Shown here: positions 37,565 to 50,620 of the stretch, piece after piece
How the letters are laid out: every line of letters begins with the position of its first letter
Numbering within the stretch: position 1 is the first letter of the stretch
Source: Mactromeris polynyma
Lineage: Eukaryota; Mollusca; Bivalvia; Venerida; Mactridae
DNA length: 64,000 nt
Direction: 5' to 3'
Assembly: GCA_032209605.1 (NCBI GenBank)
Contig: JASFXZ010000016.1
Span: 3,968,001 to 4,032,000 of the forward strand
Position numbers and translations under genes: made by a program
Notes under the pieces: model-generated
Seen by the model: only the letters and a program-made list of their open reading frames with translations
Told to the model about the DNA's origin: nothing
Database searches by the model: none

Positions 37565-40500
37565 TTTGTTTAGACTTCTGGAGAATTTGTCTCAAAACTT
37601 TGCCATAATATTTATTATTTATAATTAAAGATTCACACACGTGTTAATTATTTAAATTAATCCGTATTTATGCTTCAGTAATACGTTAACAGAGACTGTG
37701 TGATGATTCTAAACAAATAGTAGAAACTAAACGCACGACAAACGTAAATATGAAATAAAAATCCACAGAGAACGAGATCACACAAATACACAAAAACTCA
37801 CAAAAATATACAAAGTGGCGATTCCCTTCCAATAGCTCACATGTCCTTATCTAAATTATCCGAGAAATAATTTACAAACAAAAGTCAATCTGTATCAGGC
37901 TTTGCGTAAAATGTTCGCAGTTTCTGCGGGTATGTAGTGTATGACAAGGTGGGTGGGGTAATTACGCGATAATTATCTCGTGTCGACTCCTCCCACTTTC
38001 TTTCACACTTGTTCGTCTGCTTCCCAGCATCCTTCGCCCGGAGATAAATCAGAATCTCGTTATATCTCGTGTAAATCGAGACACGGATAATGTGATTGGA
38101 GAAGACTGATAGGCCCGCTAGCGGCTGTAACTGCCAATCAGGTGATCTACCTACGTCTGCTTGTTTTAAAATCGGATAACTTACCAACTTCAAAATCAGA
38201 AAGAGAAAAACTTAAAGTATGATGAAAAATGTTTAATTACCTTAAAAATTACATCGAAAGACTTTAAACTGTTTCCAGACCTAACTACGTTCCGTTGTGT
38301 GTAGTATTTAAATCTTTATATTACGTTTAACCGGAAAACACACCTGCATTGTTTCCATATAAATACGCAAGCATTTTGATTCGTGAAAATGCTACAAAGA
38401 AACACTCAATATCTCTTAGCATCTAAACAATGGTATAGCTAGAAAATAAAATTTACTGAACCGATTCTGATCAAACTATTTCCAAATGCAATTAATCATA
38501 ATTGACCTTGCAACCTTTGACGTCCTTCTCTCATCGTCATTTTGCCAAGCGTCTGGGTGGTAACGATCTAACTTCCCAGAAAACATGCGTCTTTCGACCT
38601 CTGACCTAATTCTTTGACAGAAATATAGTGGATGGAAGACAGAAGTTTTATATACGACACTTCCGAACAAAGTTCTGGATATTTTGATAAGCCGTGCCTT
38701 CCACAAACAGCTCAATTCTCGTTTTAAACAAACACAAATATATGCTTGAACTTTGAACAAAACTATGAGGTTGATACTAAAGTAAACACATTACCCGCCG
38801 AATTTTAACTTTTAACATTTACTTGAATTATTAACAAAAACCTGAAGGGTTGATGCTGTGTCTCATTTATCTGTTTATAGTTATTTTACATTAATAGATG
38901 CTGTTTTGCTAATCGTCCCCTTCCATATATTTTACAAGAACAGTTCGATGCATGGGGCGACTAACTTCAATGATAACAATAATAATAAATTATTTATTGA
39001 ACGAAGGTAGGCACATACAGCTAGGCCAAAATCGCAATCTAGCAATGTGGCCTTCGACACTTCTTTGTACGCAGAATAAAATAAAACAATAACCAAAAAT
39101 TCTTAAACCAAGACATAATTATTATCACAGAAGAAAGATACTATCATTCATTCCTGACAAACACTCGGTGATTTTTATGTTAGAACTATTGAAAGTGCAT
39201 GCTTTTTATAAATAACCAGAATTACATCAATTACAATGCTATAAGACAGGCGTATTGAGGAAAATGACTCCATAATGGCGCCGTGACGATTTATTCATCA
39301 CGATGGCAATATTGTGTATGCACTATGCATTAATAAAGCACAATATATCTTGGATATAGAAAGAATAATATTACCCCTTAAACACCCGTACCGGACTGAA
39401 TTACGGTACGGTACAACAAACCACACAGGACGGCATTTAGGCGGTACCTTCGGCATACGGTTAATAAGTGGCTGATTTCTATAATTACATATAATATAAA
39501 TTGTTTATATTTTTCAAGGGAATGGAATTTGTTGAGCTAATCTGGTCAGTCACCTGCTATCAGCGGGGGCACTTTGATTGGTATCATAACGGAATAACTC
39601 CTCAGTTTTACATATTTCTGCCAATATTGTCCAACATGTGGCGAACATTTTCCACAACATATTAGACGTCTAAAATTACATTAAACTTCATACAATGTTC
39701 TGCTGTGTGTTCAAACATGGGCTGGTTTTTCGCATCAAAACACTGAAATCGTCTGTTACGGTTTCCATTCTATGAACAATCTACACCCTTAATTAATATA
39801 TATCACAAGACAAAATACATCAAAGTGAAACGCTCATATTAAACAATAACTCTTTATGTTAAGTCAGGTTGTTCCCATGTCTAAAATTAATTGTGAATAT
39901 TCATCTACTTAAAATGATAACAGTATATTCTCCACAATATTTTGAAAGTCTTGTTACTTTTGTGAAATAATATTATTCGTTTGTACTTGACTCTGCTTTA
40001 ATACATTTGTATATATTTAATGCTGAAAAGTTGATGCATATACTTTAATGTCCCGGAAAGAAACCCAGGGATGTAACAGATTGTAAGTGCATGCCCATAA
40101 ATATAAAATGGCGAATGAATTATAGTTTTTTTTATTTTATAAGCGTAAACCACGAAATAGAACAAGTGGAGTGCGAATTATATTCGTAATTATCCATTTA
40201 ATCTACATAGAAGATCACTGTTCTATCTCACTCAAGGTGTCACGGGTAACAAGGCTCCCCGTAGTGGCGCCCTCTAGGAACGCAGTGATTGACGGCGGCC
40301 TTCAGGCCGTCGTCTATTTGAATAATTTTTAATCTAGGTACATGGAGTTGCATAATCGAAATGGGAGAAGCCATTGGTATTATGCTTTTTTAAATTGTTC
40401 TTACAAAACGTGATTCTAATTATACAGATAAAAAAAGTGTACTAATTGATAATAAAAAAATGTCAAAATATTTAAAATGTATTTTTACCGTTAATAAAAA

Positions 40501-41139
40501 GCTTTAAAAAATGTTTTACGTATGCTTATAAGAATTTACAACAGCTAGTCACGAAAACGGTTAGGCATCGTGTATTACATAGCTTCGTTTCACAACTACG
40601 CTCAATTCATCATCAAAGTTCAGGAAATGGTTCCTAATGCTGTGCACGCAAATTGAAATTGTACTTATAAAAAAGCAAATTGTTAAACAAAAAATGTTAA
40701 TCCATATTAATAAGTTCATGAATGCAGTTTATAATGTACAAATATAAATACAGTGACCAAACTATGCAATATACATTGCCTTAACTTGACCCATATAAGT
40801 TATGTACTGATGGTAATATGTAAACAAAATTCAGCCAATGAAAATTGTCGTTGAAAACGTCATAGCATTTGTTGTTCAAATAACGCATTGGCAGTAAAAC
40901 GGATTCAGTACATTCGAGATCAAATGCTGATGGTTGAACTGAACTTTTAATTACGTTGTTTTGACATTTTTAGTGGATATTTTTCCCTTTTGATATCCCA
41001 ATAGTTCTTTTAGATCTGTAAAACTAGAAGTTATAATCATGTATATTTTTAGATCCGTTTCGTTCTATCTACGTTTCGTGTAATCGTTTTTTTTCTTCGT
41101 TTCGTGTAAATCGATGCACCAGCATTTTCCCGCGAAACA
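37565..41139 (-). other. foxF 5' flank and intergenic region
   Basis: The 5' UTR and promoter of foxF should lie just above 37564, but no clear TATA box or start site was picked. A GC-rich hairpin lies at 40291-40314. The - strand frames at 37885-38193 and 38476-38760 have no family match. Confidence 0.45.
40291..40314. repeat. GC-rich hairpin
   Basis: GACGGCGGCC and GGCCGTCGTC flank a TTCA loop; the ten-base arms pair with one G-T. It stands out in AT-rich surroundings. No function is assigned. Confidence 0.6.
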
Positions 41140-41247
41140 TTATCACCGACCAATGGAAAAAGTCTATTTAATCACGTGGTTTATAGAAGCGTCATTTTCC
41201 GCCATATTGGTTGAGTGACCACACAAGAAAACAAAAACAAACATGGT
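41140..41247 (+). promoter_or_regulatory. Promoter-like block with ATG-only first exon
   Basis: In order: CCAAT (41150-41154), CACGTG (41173-41178), a perfect YY1-type GCCATATTG (41201-41209), an overlapping inverted CCAAT (ATTGG, 41206-41210), then a leader and an ATG (41243-41245) followed at once by a GTAAGA donor. A first exon with only the ATG is typical of ribosomal-protein and some housekeeping genes. I could not identify the following exon, so the gene is unknown. It would be divergent from foxF. Confidence 0.35.
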
Positions 41248-44200
41248 AAGAAGTATTTTAGGTAATTGTCATGAATTGTGGATGATTCTTACCAGAATTA
41301 TCGCTTGGTGATGATCATACTTTCTTATTTATTGATAAACAAAATAATAAATCTTCAATATCATGCTTCCTAAAACTTGTGCCGCCGTTTTGATGCTTTG
41401 CATCAAAATTAGTCTTGTTATTTGTATGCATAACGTAAGACTAGCACGATAGTACGTAGATCTACAAGGTGGTCATACATCATGTTCTAATGAAATCTGA
41501 TTTAGATATCTGAGTAAACAGAAATATGGCAGATCTCATTATGGCTTCATCTTTGTATTAATCCAGCTAGTTCGGACATTGACACTGACCCCTCAGGTTA
41601 GGTCCCTGAAGATCCCTATTTGTAATGTCAGATCCCTTATTCTTCTGTCAGATTTCATTCTTTGCTTAGTATGATTTATAGGCTTACAGAAGCTTGGCAT
41701 TACCAATCTGCCTACTTTATTCTTTTCGGTATATAATATATAGATAGTTTATTTCAAAATATTAGGCATACTGCCCATGATTTCATATAAACTAACATTG
41801 CAAATATACAAAATATATATACAAAAATAACGAAATAGTATACATTGGTCAATGGCAATAATAACATTTGACATGCACAATGGTATGGTTGATGAACATA
41901 ATGTAACTCATAATATAGTACTCACTACATTTTCATTGAAACAATGTGAAAAATAATCGAATAGTGAGGAGAAAATACAATTCAAATGAATTACTTATTT
42001 AAAATACAACTTATTTCTTAGAGTAAAAGCTTTATGAATAAACAATGACAGAGTTTTTAAAATGTAGCAAAATAATTCCATTTCTCTAGAATAAGAAATT
42101 GCCTTTAATGATTTGTCATTGTCATATGTTTGATCAATTATCTGACATTTTGGATAAGTAAAACACACGCTATGTCTATCATTAATTTTAATCTATAATT
42201 TTGTTCACTTCTGTAATATGAAGGACGCTGAAAATTTCATTTTTAACAGATCAAGCTCGCATTCATTAAAGCTATATTTTCTTCAATATCGAGAGATATA
42301 CAATTTGTTTTATGTCCTGGTAATACTAGCAAACAATAACCGTTCATATTCTGATCTTTTTAAGTTTCTTATCTAACGATAAGAATGTTGCCTATATGTG
42401 AAATATGAAAAAAAAAAATCCTTTGTGAAACTTCGTAAAGCCTGTCTTATTTTGAACAAAATCTGTAATTGTGAAACTTTCAATTTCCATGTAAATTATG
42501 GTTGAACATTAGCGTATGTTAGCGACTTTTATCAGTGAAAGTTCTGGTGAAATGGTTTTTACGGTGATGAAAGTTAACACTAAAGGCCGTTTCCACATCA
42601 AAGAAAATGTACAACAATTATACGGCAATTTCTTCGTTTGTAAAGTTATCACAGATCCATCACCGGCCAATTTGATCCACGAAGCGCAATACCAGACCAA
42701 CCATAGATCACGTTTTAGTAGTTTGTCTGGAGAGATTTTGCGAGATTTCAGTTTTGCAGACGACAAATGTGGAATTAAATGCTCGGATGTGTTTACTTTA
42801 CGGAACTTTGATGTTTCAGCATTTCGACGCACGTTTGAGTTGTCATTAAATATTTTGTCATGATTTATAATCAAAGATTTGGGAGTTTTTCTTCAAAATC
42901 AGTAATATTGCTACCAATGATGTAGATCAGCTAAACAGTATTGCGTATTTGTTCAAAAGACATATACAGTCTGTTGATGTTTGATAGTTGTAAAAGTATT
43001 GTATAACATATAAAGAAAGTGTAGAAAATTGCCATTACTAACGTTGTAAATGATACGCTTTCTTGGAAAACTTCCTGTGGTTGGGAATGGTACAAATATT
43101 AAACAAACCATGTTAACAAGAGTGTAATTTATATGAAAAACATCAGCAACAAGTTTTAACTGGTGAACTGTTGCTAAGCCTCTGTATTACTTTCACGAAC
43201 AGTTTGCGTTGATTCTAAACTTGGAAAACGGAATAATAAAGTCATAAAGTTCTGAGCATTTATTTACTAATTATTACAATTTAGGAGAATGCCATTACCC
43301 GTTTCTGTGCCGATTAATTTCCCCAAGATGTCGCTGTTTTATTACTATTTATCAATAAACTTAACAATACAGCGTAGGTAAAACATGTGGACTTTTTAAT
43401 AAAATCAACATTTAATACAGTACATGAACAAAATAATGCCATTCGCAGTCATACATGTTTTTCCTCTTTGCCATTGTCAAACCGTTAAGTTCGCGTCTAA
43501 TACTATGATAATGAAACGAACTGCCAGTTTGCTAATGAAAAGCAGCAAATGTCGGCTGCATTTTCAAATTTATAAATATATTCATTGGTAATAAATGAAA
43601 TAACATTCAAATACCTCTAAAGGTACGGAGCATTTCAGAAACATTTAACGGTACAGGATGGCCAACATATCCAAACCTTCATTACTTTTTCACAATAACT
43701 GCAGACAAGTGTTATGAATGGTCTATGACTAAAGACCCTCATTTAATGAAAGTCAGTATACATTCTTGCACAATAGTGTACTTGATATGTTTGACCAAGA
43801 CGCAATGAGTCGCATGTTTACTGAACTTACGTCGCCTGTCGTTAGCAAATACTTGCTGCTAACGCTGAGTATCTGTCTCGGTTTCAACCTTTGCTCACCT
43901 GCTTCTCTACAAGTCAGTACAATGTGTCTATCATTTTCGACACATCTTGCCATTTTTACCCCAGCATTGCTGGACATTAATATGAGGGAATTCATTTGGT
44001 AAGAAATGATTAAGGGTCAATACATACTAAAATCACGCTGCGCTGCACCGTACACACTGCAGACGTCATTTTTAATTGGATGTCGGTTTATTTCTTAGCA
44101 ATAAAAGTACCAAGTTATGTTAGAAAACATCAAATATTGTGCTGGGAAAGTTGCGCGGGGTTTTGGTTTGACGGCGCTTTAAAATAAGACGCTTAAAACT

Positions 44201-44554
44201 GCACAACATAAGCAACATATGCAATTTCCACAATCGCAGTAGAAAAACGAAGCGCTCGGTAGAATGCCACATGAAGTTGTCATAACAACGAGAAGGAAGA
44301 TAATGTTTAAAGTTGTTATTTTGTCACAAGAAACATAATATAAATGTATCTGTTCCTTTGATGTTTATGTACATCTACACAAAGTGACCTTGCAAGTCAA
44401 CAAACGGTTCCAACTTTCAAGCCGTGAAGACGAACTTTACTGACAGTCGCGTATATTAAATACCATTACATAGAATCAGCATGTTAATTAATCGATAGGT
44501 TTATCGGTTAAACCGATGGATACTTCCCGAAGTATGTACATAAGGAAAGGACAA
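41248..44554. other. Region downstream of the promoter-like block
   Basis: No exon could be assigned. Overlapping + and - frames at 42509-42874 (115-121 aa) and 43753-44002 (78-80 aa) have less biased composition than the surroundings but no recognised motif and no clear splice framing. They may be remnants of repeats or exons of an unknown gene. Confidence 0.4.
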
Positions 44555-44730
44555 GGGGCCGTATTCACAAACGTTTTAAGACTAAAACTCAGACTTAGAC
44601 TTTAAATTTCCAATTGTAATATTTGCCAGTCTTTCGTTTTCATTCACTGTAAACGAATGCAATTTTGACAGCATAATTGCTGTTTCCAACTCTACAGTTT
44701 CAGTCTGAAAATATTTGTGAGTACGGCCCC
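44555..44730. mobile_element. Harbinger-type MITE, 176 bp
   Basis: The left end is GGGGCCGTATTCACAAA and the right end reads, inverted, GGGGCCGTACTCACAAA, with further pairing beyond (AAGACT/CAGACT). No coding capacity. The design resembles the ends of the 2.6 kb element at 17153, suggesting a related family. A clean target duplication was not found. Confidence 0.75.
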
Positions 44731-45074
44731 AGAAGTATGTGAAACATCATCGAACCGGACCATGCCGACAGTACGCACATCTCCTCTTGGTAGAGAAGCT
44801 TCCCATTATATTCCATTGAATTCCGAAGCGACAGACGAATCCTTCTCTTTCGGGTAGCACAATAAATATGGTTGGGCGATATGGAATGAGTGGACCAATG
44901 TAAAACAGTCGATCGGTATGAAATTCTGAGCCCCAATTGGTTGAATGAATTCGTTTTTGGTACGTGAATAACATTGAAAGAGCTGATTGCCATGAGTTTG
45001 GGATTAGATATGTTATTTTAGTGGTTAATTATTAAATTAGACAATAGACGGTTACATTCATAATAGACTGGTAT

Positions 45075-45303
45075 GATACGGGCGTAGTGTCTTTTTGTAA
45101 TGGGGTTTTAAGTGAAATTAACATTTTATGTCATGTTGAGGCTTTTCCATCTGATAAGATGAAGGAAGACCCATTTTGTTCTAGCCATATGTGAGCACTT
45201 GGGTAGAACCACCTTCCTTCCGGGTGCCAGCTTGATAACTTCTCAGCGGTGCGGGGGAAATGATTTGAAGTCAGCTACTTTAGCCACCCGGGCACGCGGA
45301 ATG
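45075..45303 (-). mobile_element. tRNA-derived SINE with a conserved core (reverse)
   Basis: On the - strand: a tRNA-like head with GGGTGGCTAAAGTAGCTGAC and TCAAATCA, then CACCGCTGAGAAG, then the core GGCACCCGGAAGGAAGGTGG and TTCTACCCAAGTGCTC, then GGGTCTTCCTTCATC, and a tail near AAAACCCCATTACAAAAAG. The head-core order is that of SINEs widespread in bivalves, as I know the family. This is the best-preserved SINE in the window. Confidence 0.8.
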
Positions 45304-47476
45304 CCAATACGTATTGTCTACTGGGATTGATTGTATAAGTAAGAAAAGGTAAATTCAATAGGTTTTGTACATTTTTCAATCAATCAAGTCGTTTTCATCC
45401 CCTTTTTCTGCATATATGAACACGTTAACTGCAATCCTAAAAGAGACTTGCGAAAGAAAGGTTTCACATAATGCACCCGATTCCAATGTGTATATTAGTC
45501 CCATAGGTCAAAATGCATGACAAAAGATCATCGGCAAAGTTTGTGCCAAACTACGAATGTTCACTAATGCCGGAGCATAGTACATTATCAATCCATTCTC
45601 CTGTAATATGATTATACAGAAATCTTGATCGGTTGCAGGCAAAGTAATGAATAATTAGCTCTAGTTTATGCAACAGGTATGGAGAGTATGCTTTGGTATG
45701 ATATCAATTATAACAAATATCTCTAGGAACGGTGGAGACTGTGTAGAATATTGGTGTAGAAGAGTTTCAACAAGATCGGAGCGGGGATTTTGTCTGAGCA
45801 TGCGTTTTTCGCCATTATTTTACAATACGTCCGTTATGTGGGGTGGTTAGTTGACTTTAACTGTGTTGCTAGATTTATTTTGATCTTCTGTACAAAATGA
45901 AATGCATTCTTCTAAAAGAACTGCGAGTGCGAAATCAAAACGTCTGTTGTTGGACATGCACATTGACTGTAATATGTGTCTCTTTATCACAGATGTGTAA
46001 AGTGTTACATATATACAAATATGTCCGCTTCATTGCAGTCACGTGACTTATTTTAATTCATAAGCCATTTAAAGACATGTTTGAGACAATTAACACTGCC
46101 GATTGCGTCCCACGCATTTTTGTTAATGTACGTAAATTTCGTATTAAACTGTAATTTGGAAGTCAGATATTACATCCAAGAACATCATGTGCGTCTTGTA
46201 TAATGAAGTATTTTTCTTTACAAGCTTATGATATACATTCAGTATCGTTGAACAGAAACACTTGATTCAAAGAATCATTAATTTTTGACCGTTAATATTT
46301 ATCTGACACAAACAAAATCAAAATAATTTACCTCAGAAGATGTACTAATGAACTGATTCATTGTTCGTTCTTTGTTTACATGGGCACGAAATATTCCGTG
46401 TGTTCACATCTATTGTTGTGTGTTTATGCTTCACGTACCAGTAACCCTACTAGTATAGATACGGTCCGTGGAAAACGACTGTTTTTTTCTGTTGTCTAAT
46501 TTATTTCTGATGAATATTTAACCTCATTACTAAGTAAAACTACGAACTACTTCCATTGGTATTTCTTTCATGAATGGTATTTTTAATATGTTAATTTTCG
46601 GTTTCAATGCTCATGTTAAAAAATACGGGTTTATTCTCTGTAACTTGCAATGGGTGCTCTTTGTTTCTTGAAATCGTTCAGTGATATTTCTTATATTATT
46701 TGCTTACTATTTACAGTACTCGGTTAATATTAAAACATTTTTTTAGTGACTTTGAACACGAACGCATTGTTAAAAACAACTTCAACAGAAATTGAGTGTA
46801 ATTTCAAGCCACACAATTAGTATCTGCCATGTTGTTTTATCTTCCGTGTATTCACCATGTTGAATGATCGGATTGCATCGGTACTTGTCATAGTTGTCTA
46901 TTTACCGCTAAGTACATATGCTTTCCTATGATAAAATCCGAGATAATCTGCGATAATGTCAAAAGCGTATCGAAGTCACTTAGTGCTCATTGACAGTATA
47001 ACGTTTATCTAATTACTTCGCACAATAAAGACATAGTGATGCTAGATAATTGCTTGTACTTGTGTGCTAATGAATGTCGTACTTCACGGGGCCACCAGTT
47101 GGGTGATCTTGACACATGAACAAGTCTTACTGTTAGTTGATAAGCGACTGACTCCGATTTCACGCAAATACTTCGATACATGCTTAAGAAATACTTGGCA
47201 ATTTGCTTAAATCCGTTATTGTGCTTAGTTGAGTATTTCAGAAACACATTGCACTTATATACATAAGTTGTTACTTCGTTAATAAAAAACCTGTGCTTAA
47301 ATTTCTATCATTTTAACTACTTTAATCAACAATTCTTAAAAATGATGTACTAAGCATGCAACTCCCGGATACACTTAACATGACGTACTCAAATATGATA
47401 ATAAGCAAATTAGTTTAATAATTTTTTCCCGGTTGTGGTACGATCTGTAGTTTGTGTATAAGTTATCTTTCGTAAC
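45304..47476. other. Intergenic region
   Basis: No supportable gene. Frames at 45668-45850 (+) and 47005-47247 (-) have no family match. Confidence 0.5.
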
Positions 47477-47477
47477 T

Positions 47478-47564
47478 ACAGGAGATTGTCATGAGCTTTT
47501 GTCCCTTTATCCCATCTACAGTTCTCTCCCTTTGCCCCGTCATGAACTCGTGACAATCTCCTGT
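47478..47564. repeat. Hairpin element, ACAGGAGATTGTCA family
   Basis: The left arm ACAGGAGATTGTCATGAG and right arm CTCGTGACAATCTCCTGT are inverted repeats with one mismatch; the middle has GTCCCTTTATCCC and TCTCTCCCTTTG. The middle recurs reversed at about 60735-60790, so it is a dispersed family. Confidence 0.75.
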
Positions 47565-47979
47565 GGATTTGATCAATGGAAAAATTGGGAGTGGTTGTTG
47601 AAAAAAACATATCGTCCTTTATTGTTTTGATTCATTCACTTACTCGGATTTATATATATGCGTCAACACGGTGACATCAAAACAATAATTTAATAATTAT
47701 AGTTTAATTCCCAAACATAATTTCCTCAACTTAATCAATTATGAAAAACGAATACTAGGTTCATAGTTTGATTTCTTTTTGATGAATGATTTACACATTT
47801 GTAACAATAAAACGCGTTTAACAATTGGAACAAGATGGAGGCTAAGTAAAATAGTTGCATTTTTAATGACGTTAAGTATAATATTATGTCACATATGCCC
47901 TCTAAGTGCTTGTAGAAACTCCCCTCCCCATTAAACACCCAATGAGCGCCGCTGTACGATTTCAAACCCCTTCTTTCAG

Positions 47980-48149
47980 TGACGTCATTTCTAGAAACGT
48001 CACGTGTGACGTCACCATGTACTGACAGTAAGCAATATTTGCCCCATACGGCAATATGAAAATGAAGTGGCCATATGGAGTAAATGTTGTTTCCTGCTTG
48101 CAAATACATGTAGTGACATCAAATGCTGTGTTTTCTTGAAATGACGTCA
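47980..48149. promoter_or_regulatory. Cluster of three perfect CRE sites plus E-box
   Basis: Perfect TGACGTCA occurs at 47980-47987, 48007-48014 and 48142-48149, with an additional half site at 47997-48002 and CACGTG at 48001-48006. TGACGTCA is the CREB/ATF consensus. Three in 170 bases is far above chance for an 8-base palindrome in AT-rich DNA. No nearby gene is identified; an overlapping - strand frame (47735-48109) has no family match. Confidence 0.45.
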
Positions 48150-49071
48150 CATACAGAAGTGGCTGTAAATTCCATAGCAGCGCTCAGATCGTACCGGTAC
48201 ATTGCAACAACTTAAGCCTCCGCGGAAATGTCAGACTAACAGTAGGTGAAGGCTTTATTTAAATCATTCGTTCATCTTATAATCTAGACATTTTCTCAGA
48301 ATTCCAAACCATTCAATGACAGATTGCCGAGCAGAATCTCTGAAATTACATGATATAAATTACCTACTACAAATATCCCATTTTATAGAAAAAAATATTA
48401 AACTCAAATTAAAAAGCAATTTATACATTTTAATCATAAAAAATTGCATTAAATTTCTTCACCCGGATTACTCTCGCAGAAATATTATCAAGATTCTATC
48501 TTTTTGACAAGTTTTCCCAGTGCATGGAAAAAAATTATGCCGCTACAAGAACCCTCAATGCATTGTCTCCGAAATGAAACATCAAAAATGCTCGCTCAGT
48601 GAAAACTCCCCTCCAATTCATGCATTTGATAACTACGTGTTGAAAAGAATTTAATTAATTTCTTTGAGAATGGCTGGGAAATGCTCGTAGAAAATCTTGA
48701 TATCAAAATCTCCGTTATGTTTCGGTGTGTTTCAATAAATTAGATTTTGCAAGGTGTAACGTATCGATAACGCAACGTACATTATCACTCATCAGTATGT
48801 CAGCGTTGAGCCAGGAGAAATTCCCACCACAGTCTTCCTGTAATGTACGTCATAACTCCGGACCTTTCATATAGATCTGTCGAAATATTCCTGACATAGT
48901 CACTCCTATACATCTTGCGTACAACGTATTTGAGGATTGTTATTCATTCCATAACTTAGTTGAATATTAACTTGAACGTTTGTGGAATTGAAGGACCGAA
49001 CTGAATCGTTGGATGCTTGTTTTCTCTCAGTTTACTATGTAGGTTATCTAAGCATTGCCAGATACGCTTTA
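48150..49071. other. Intergenic region
   Basis: Nothing coding is supported. The frame at 48316-48507 is Lys/Asn/Ile-rich, as expected of AT-rich noncoding DNA. Confidence 0.5.
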
Positions 49072-49146
49072 CAGTAAAATCTCACTTAAAGACCACAATG
49101 AAATTAAGATCATCTCATTAATAAGACTACATTTTCATGGTACAGT
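49072..49146 (+). mobile_element. Pogo/Tigger-like MITE, fragment (copy 7)
   Basis: It begins CAGTAAAATCTCACTTAAAG directly after TA and continues with GACCAC and ATAAGAC blocks. Only the left part is present. Confidence 0.5.
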
Positions 49147-49255
49147 CTTGTTAATGTTTCTTCCATGCTTCAGCTAGATAATCCACCCTTCTTACAACTG
49201 AGACCGACATTTTTCAGCACCAAATTGTGGTATTTGTATTGGGATTTCAATGTAC

Positions 49256-49433
49256 AGTCGGACCTCGTTCATACGAATTCGTTGGGTCCGAATTTTTTAT
49301 TTCGAATAATACATAGTTTCGAATAGGACATTTCAATTAAACGTGTCTAAGAAGATACATAGGGACCTGGTATTTATTTCGAATAATACCATCTATTCGG
49401 ATAGAAGGTTGTAGAATAAGCGAGGTTCGACTG
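49256..49433. mobile_element. Second pogo-type MITE, 178 bp
   Basis: The left end TA-CAGTCGGACCTCG and right end CGAGGTTCGACTG-TA are inverted repeats with TA on both sides (49254-49255, 49434-49435). The interior has repeated TTTCGAATAATAC/ATTCGGATAGAA blocks. It differs in sequence from the GAGGTTTTACTG family but has the same architecture. Confidence 0.75.
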
Positions 49434-50620
49434 TAGTGTATATTTATTAGTTATGTTATACCAACAAAGTTTCACAACGATGTTCAGTGTATTGCAGTAG
49501 CTTAGTTGACATAGCGCATTCATTACATATTACAAAGCATCTTGACCTAGAGACAAATTATGTTATAAAATAGTACGTTAAAATACCTAATTCGATATGA
49601 TTTATATCTGTAATTGTTTACACGTGAAATGTATACTCCTAATTGAAGAAATTAATTATCTTCCTCTCTACTGTTATACACACAATACTGAAAGCATGCC
49701 AAATCGGTTACGAACTCCTGACCTGTTCTCTGTTTCATTTCCGTTCTTGAATAAAACAATTTTCATATTGTTGCTATCAGCTGTAAGTTCGATTCTGGCG
49801 CCATATTTCTGAATATTAAAGCCAGTAATTTGAACGTTTCATGAAAGCGTCACGTGATTTGTTTTGATTTTTTACGTAGACTTTTCGCAAGTTTCGTTCA
49901 ATTACTGAGGTGGAAATTATAAATCAAATCTAAACTTAACTCATTTTCTTTTACCGATTAGACAGATATAGGTGTATGTACAAAATGTATTCCTCTCTGT
50001 TTGTGCCCCACCCCTTGCATAAATCTATCAATTCTGACTTGCGAATGTGACCCTCCGTAATCCACATTTTTTTCACGTTTGATATTGATTGATGATTTAT
50101 AACAGGGTGATTCAACGTATATTTTTGAATGGCCCCTTTTATAAGGAAGAAAACCCATTGGACAAACTGCTGACAATTCAACAAACATTTTCTCCTACAA
50201 CAATACATTACCGCTATCTTCTGGTTACAGACGTGACTGGCATTTCAATCATACTATAAAGTTCCCTGATTTCACAGACACTTGCAATCTCAATTACCCG
50301 CATCGTGTTTCCTGATTATGCTGTGTGGTGGAACATTTGAATGTAGGTGCGAACTATGATGTGTGTCCTGATATGCTAGAAATATCCGCTAATTGGTCGC
50401 GTGTCTGCAAGCCTTTATAGTCGGAACCAGCATTTGCTCGCTATCTGTTTTAATACTTACCAATTTACATACGTTATTCTGGACGGTTATTGAAGTGGAG
50501 TCCGTTTGTTTGGGCATCTGCATGCCTGTAATGACCGAGTACGATCAGCTCAGAATATGAAACACCATGTTTTAAATGTATTATACCCAATTTATACGCA
50601 ACTTTATCAACGAAATACAT
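49434..50620. other. Intergenic region
   Basis: No supportable gene. Two overlapping - strand frames at 49951-50208 have no recognised motif. Confidence 0.45.

Noticed and set aside
42509..42874. Overlapping 115- and 121-codon frames
   Set aside because: Both strands are open over the same span, no motif is recognised and no splice framing is clear; not enough to call a gene.
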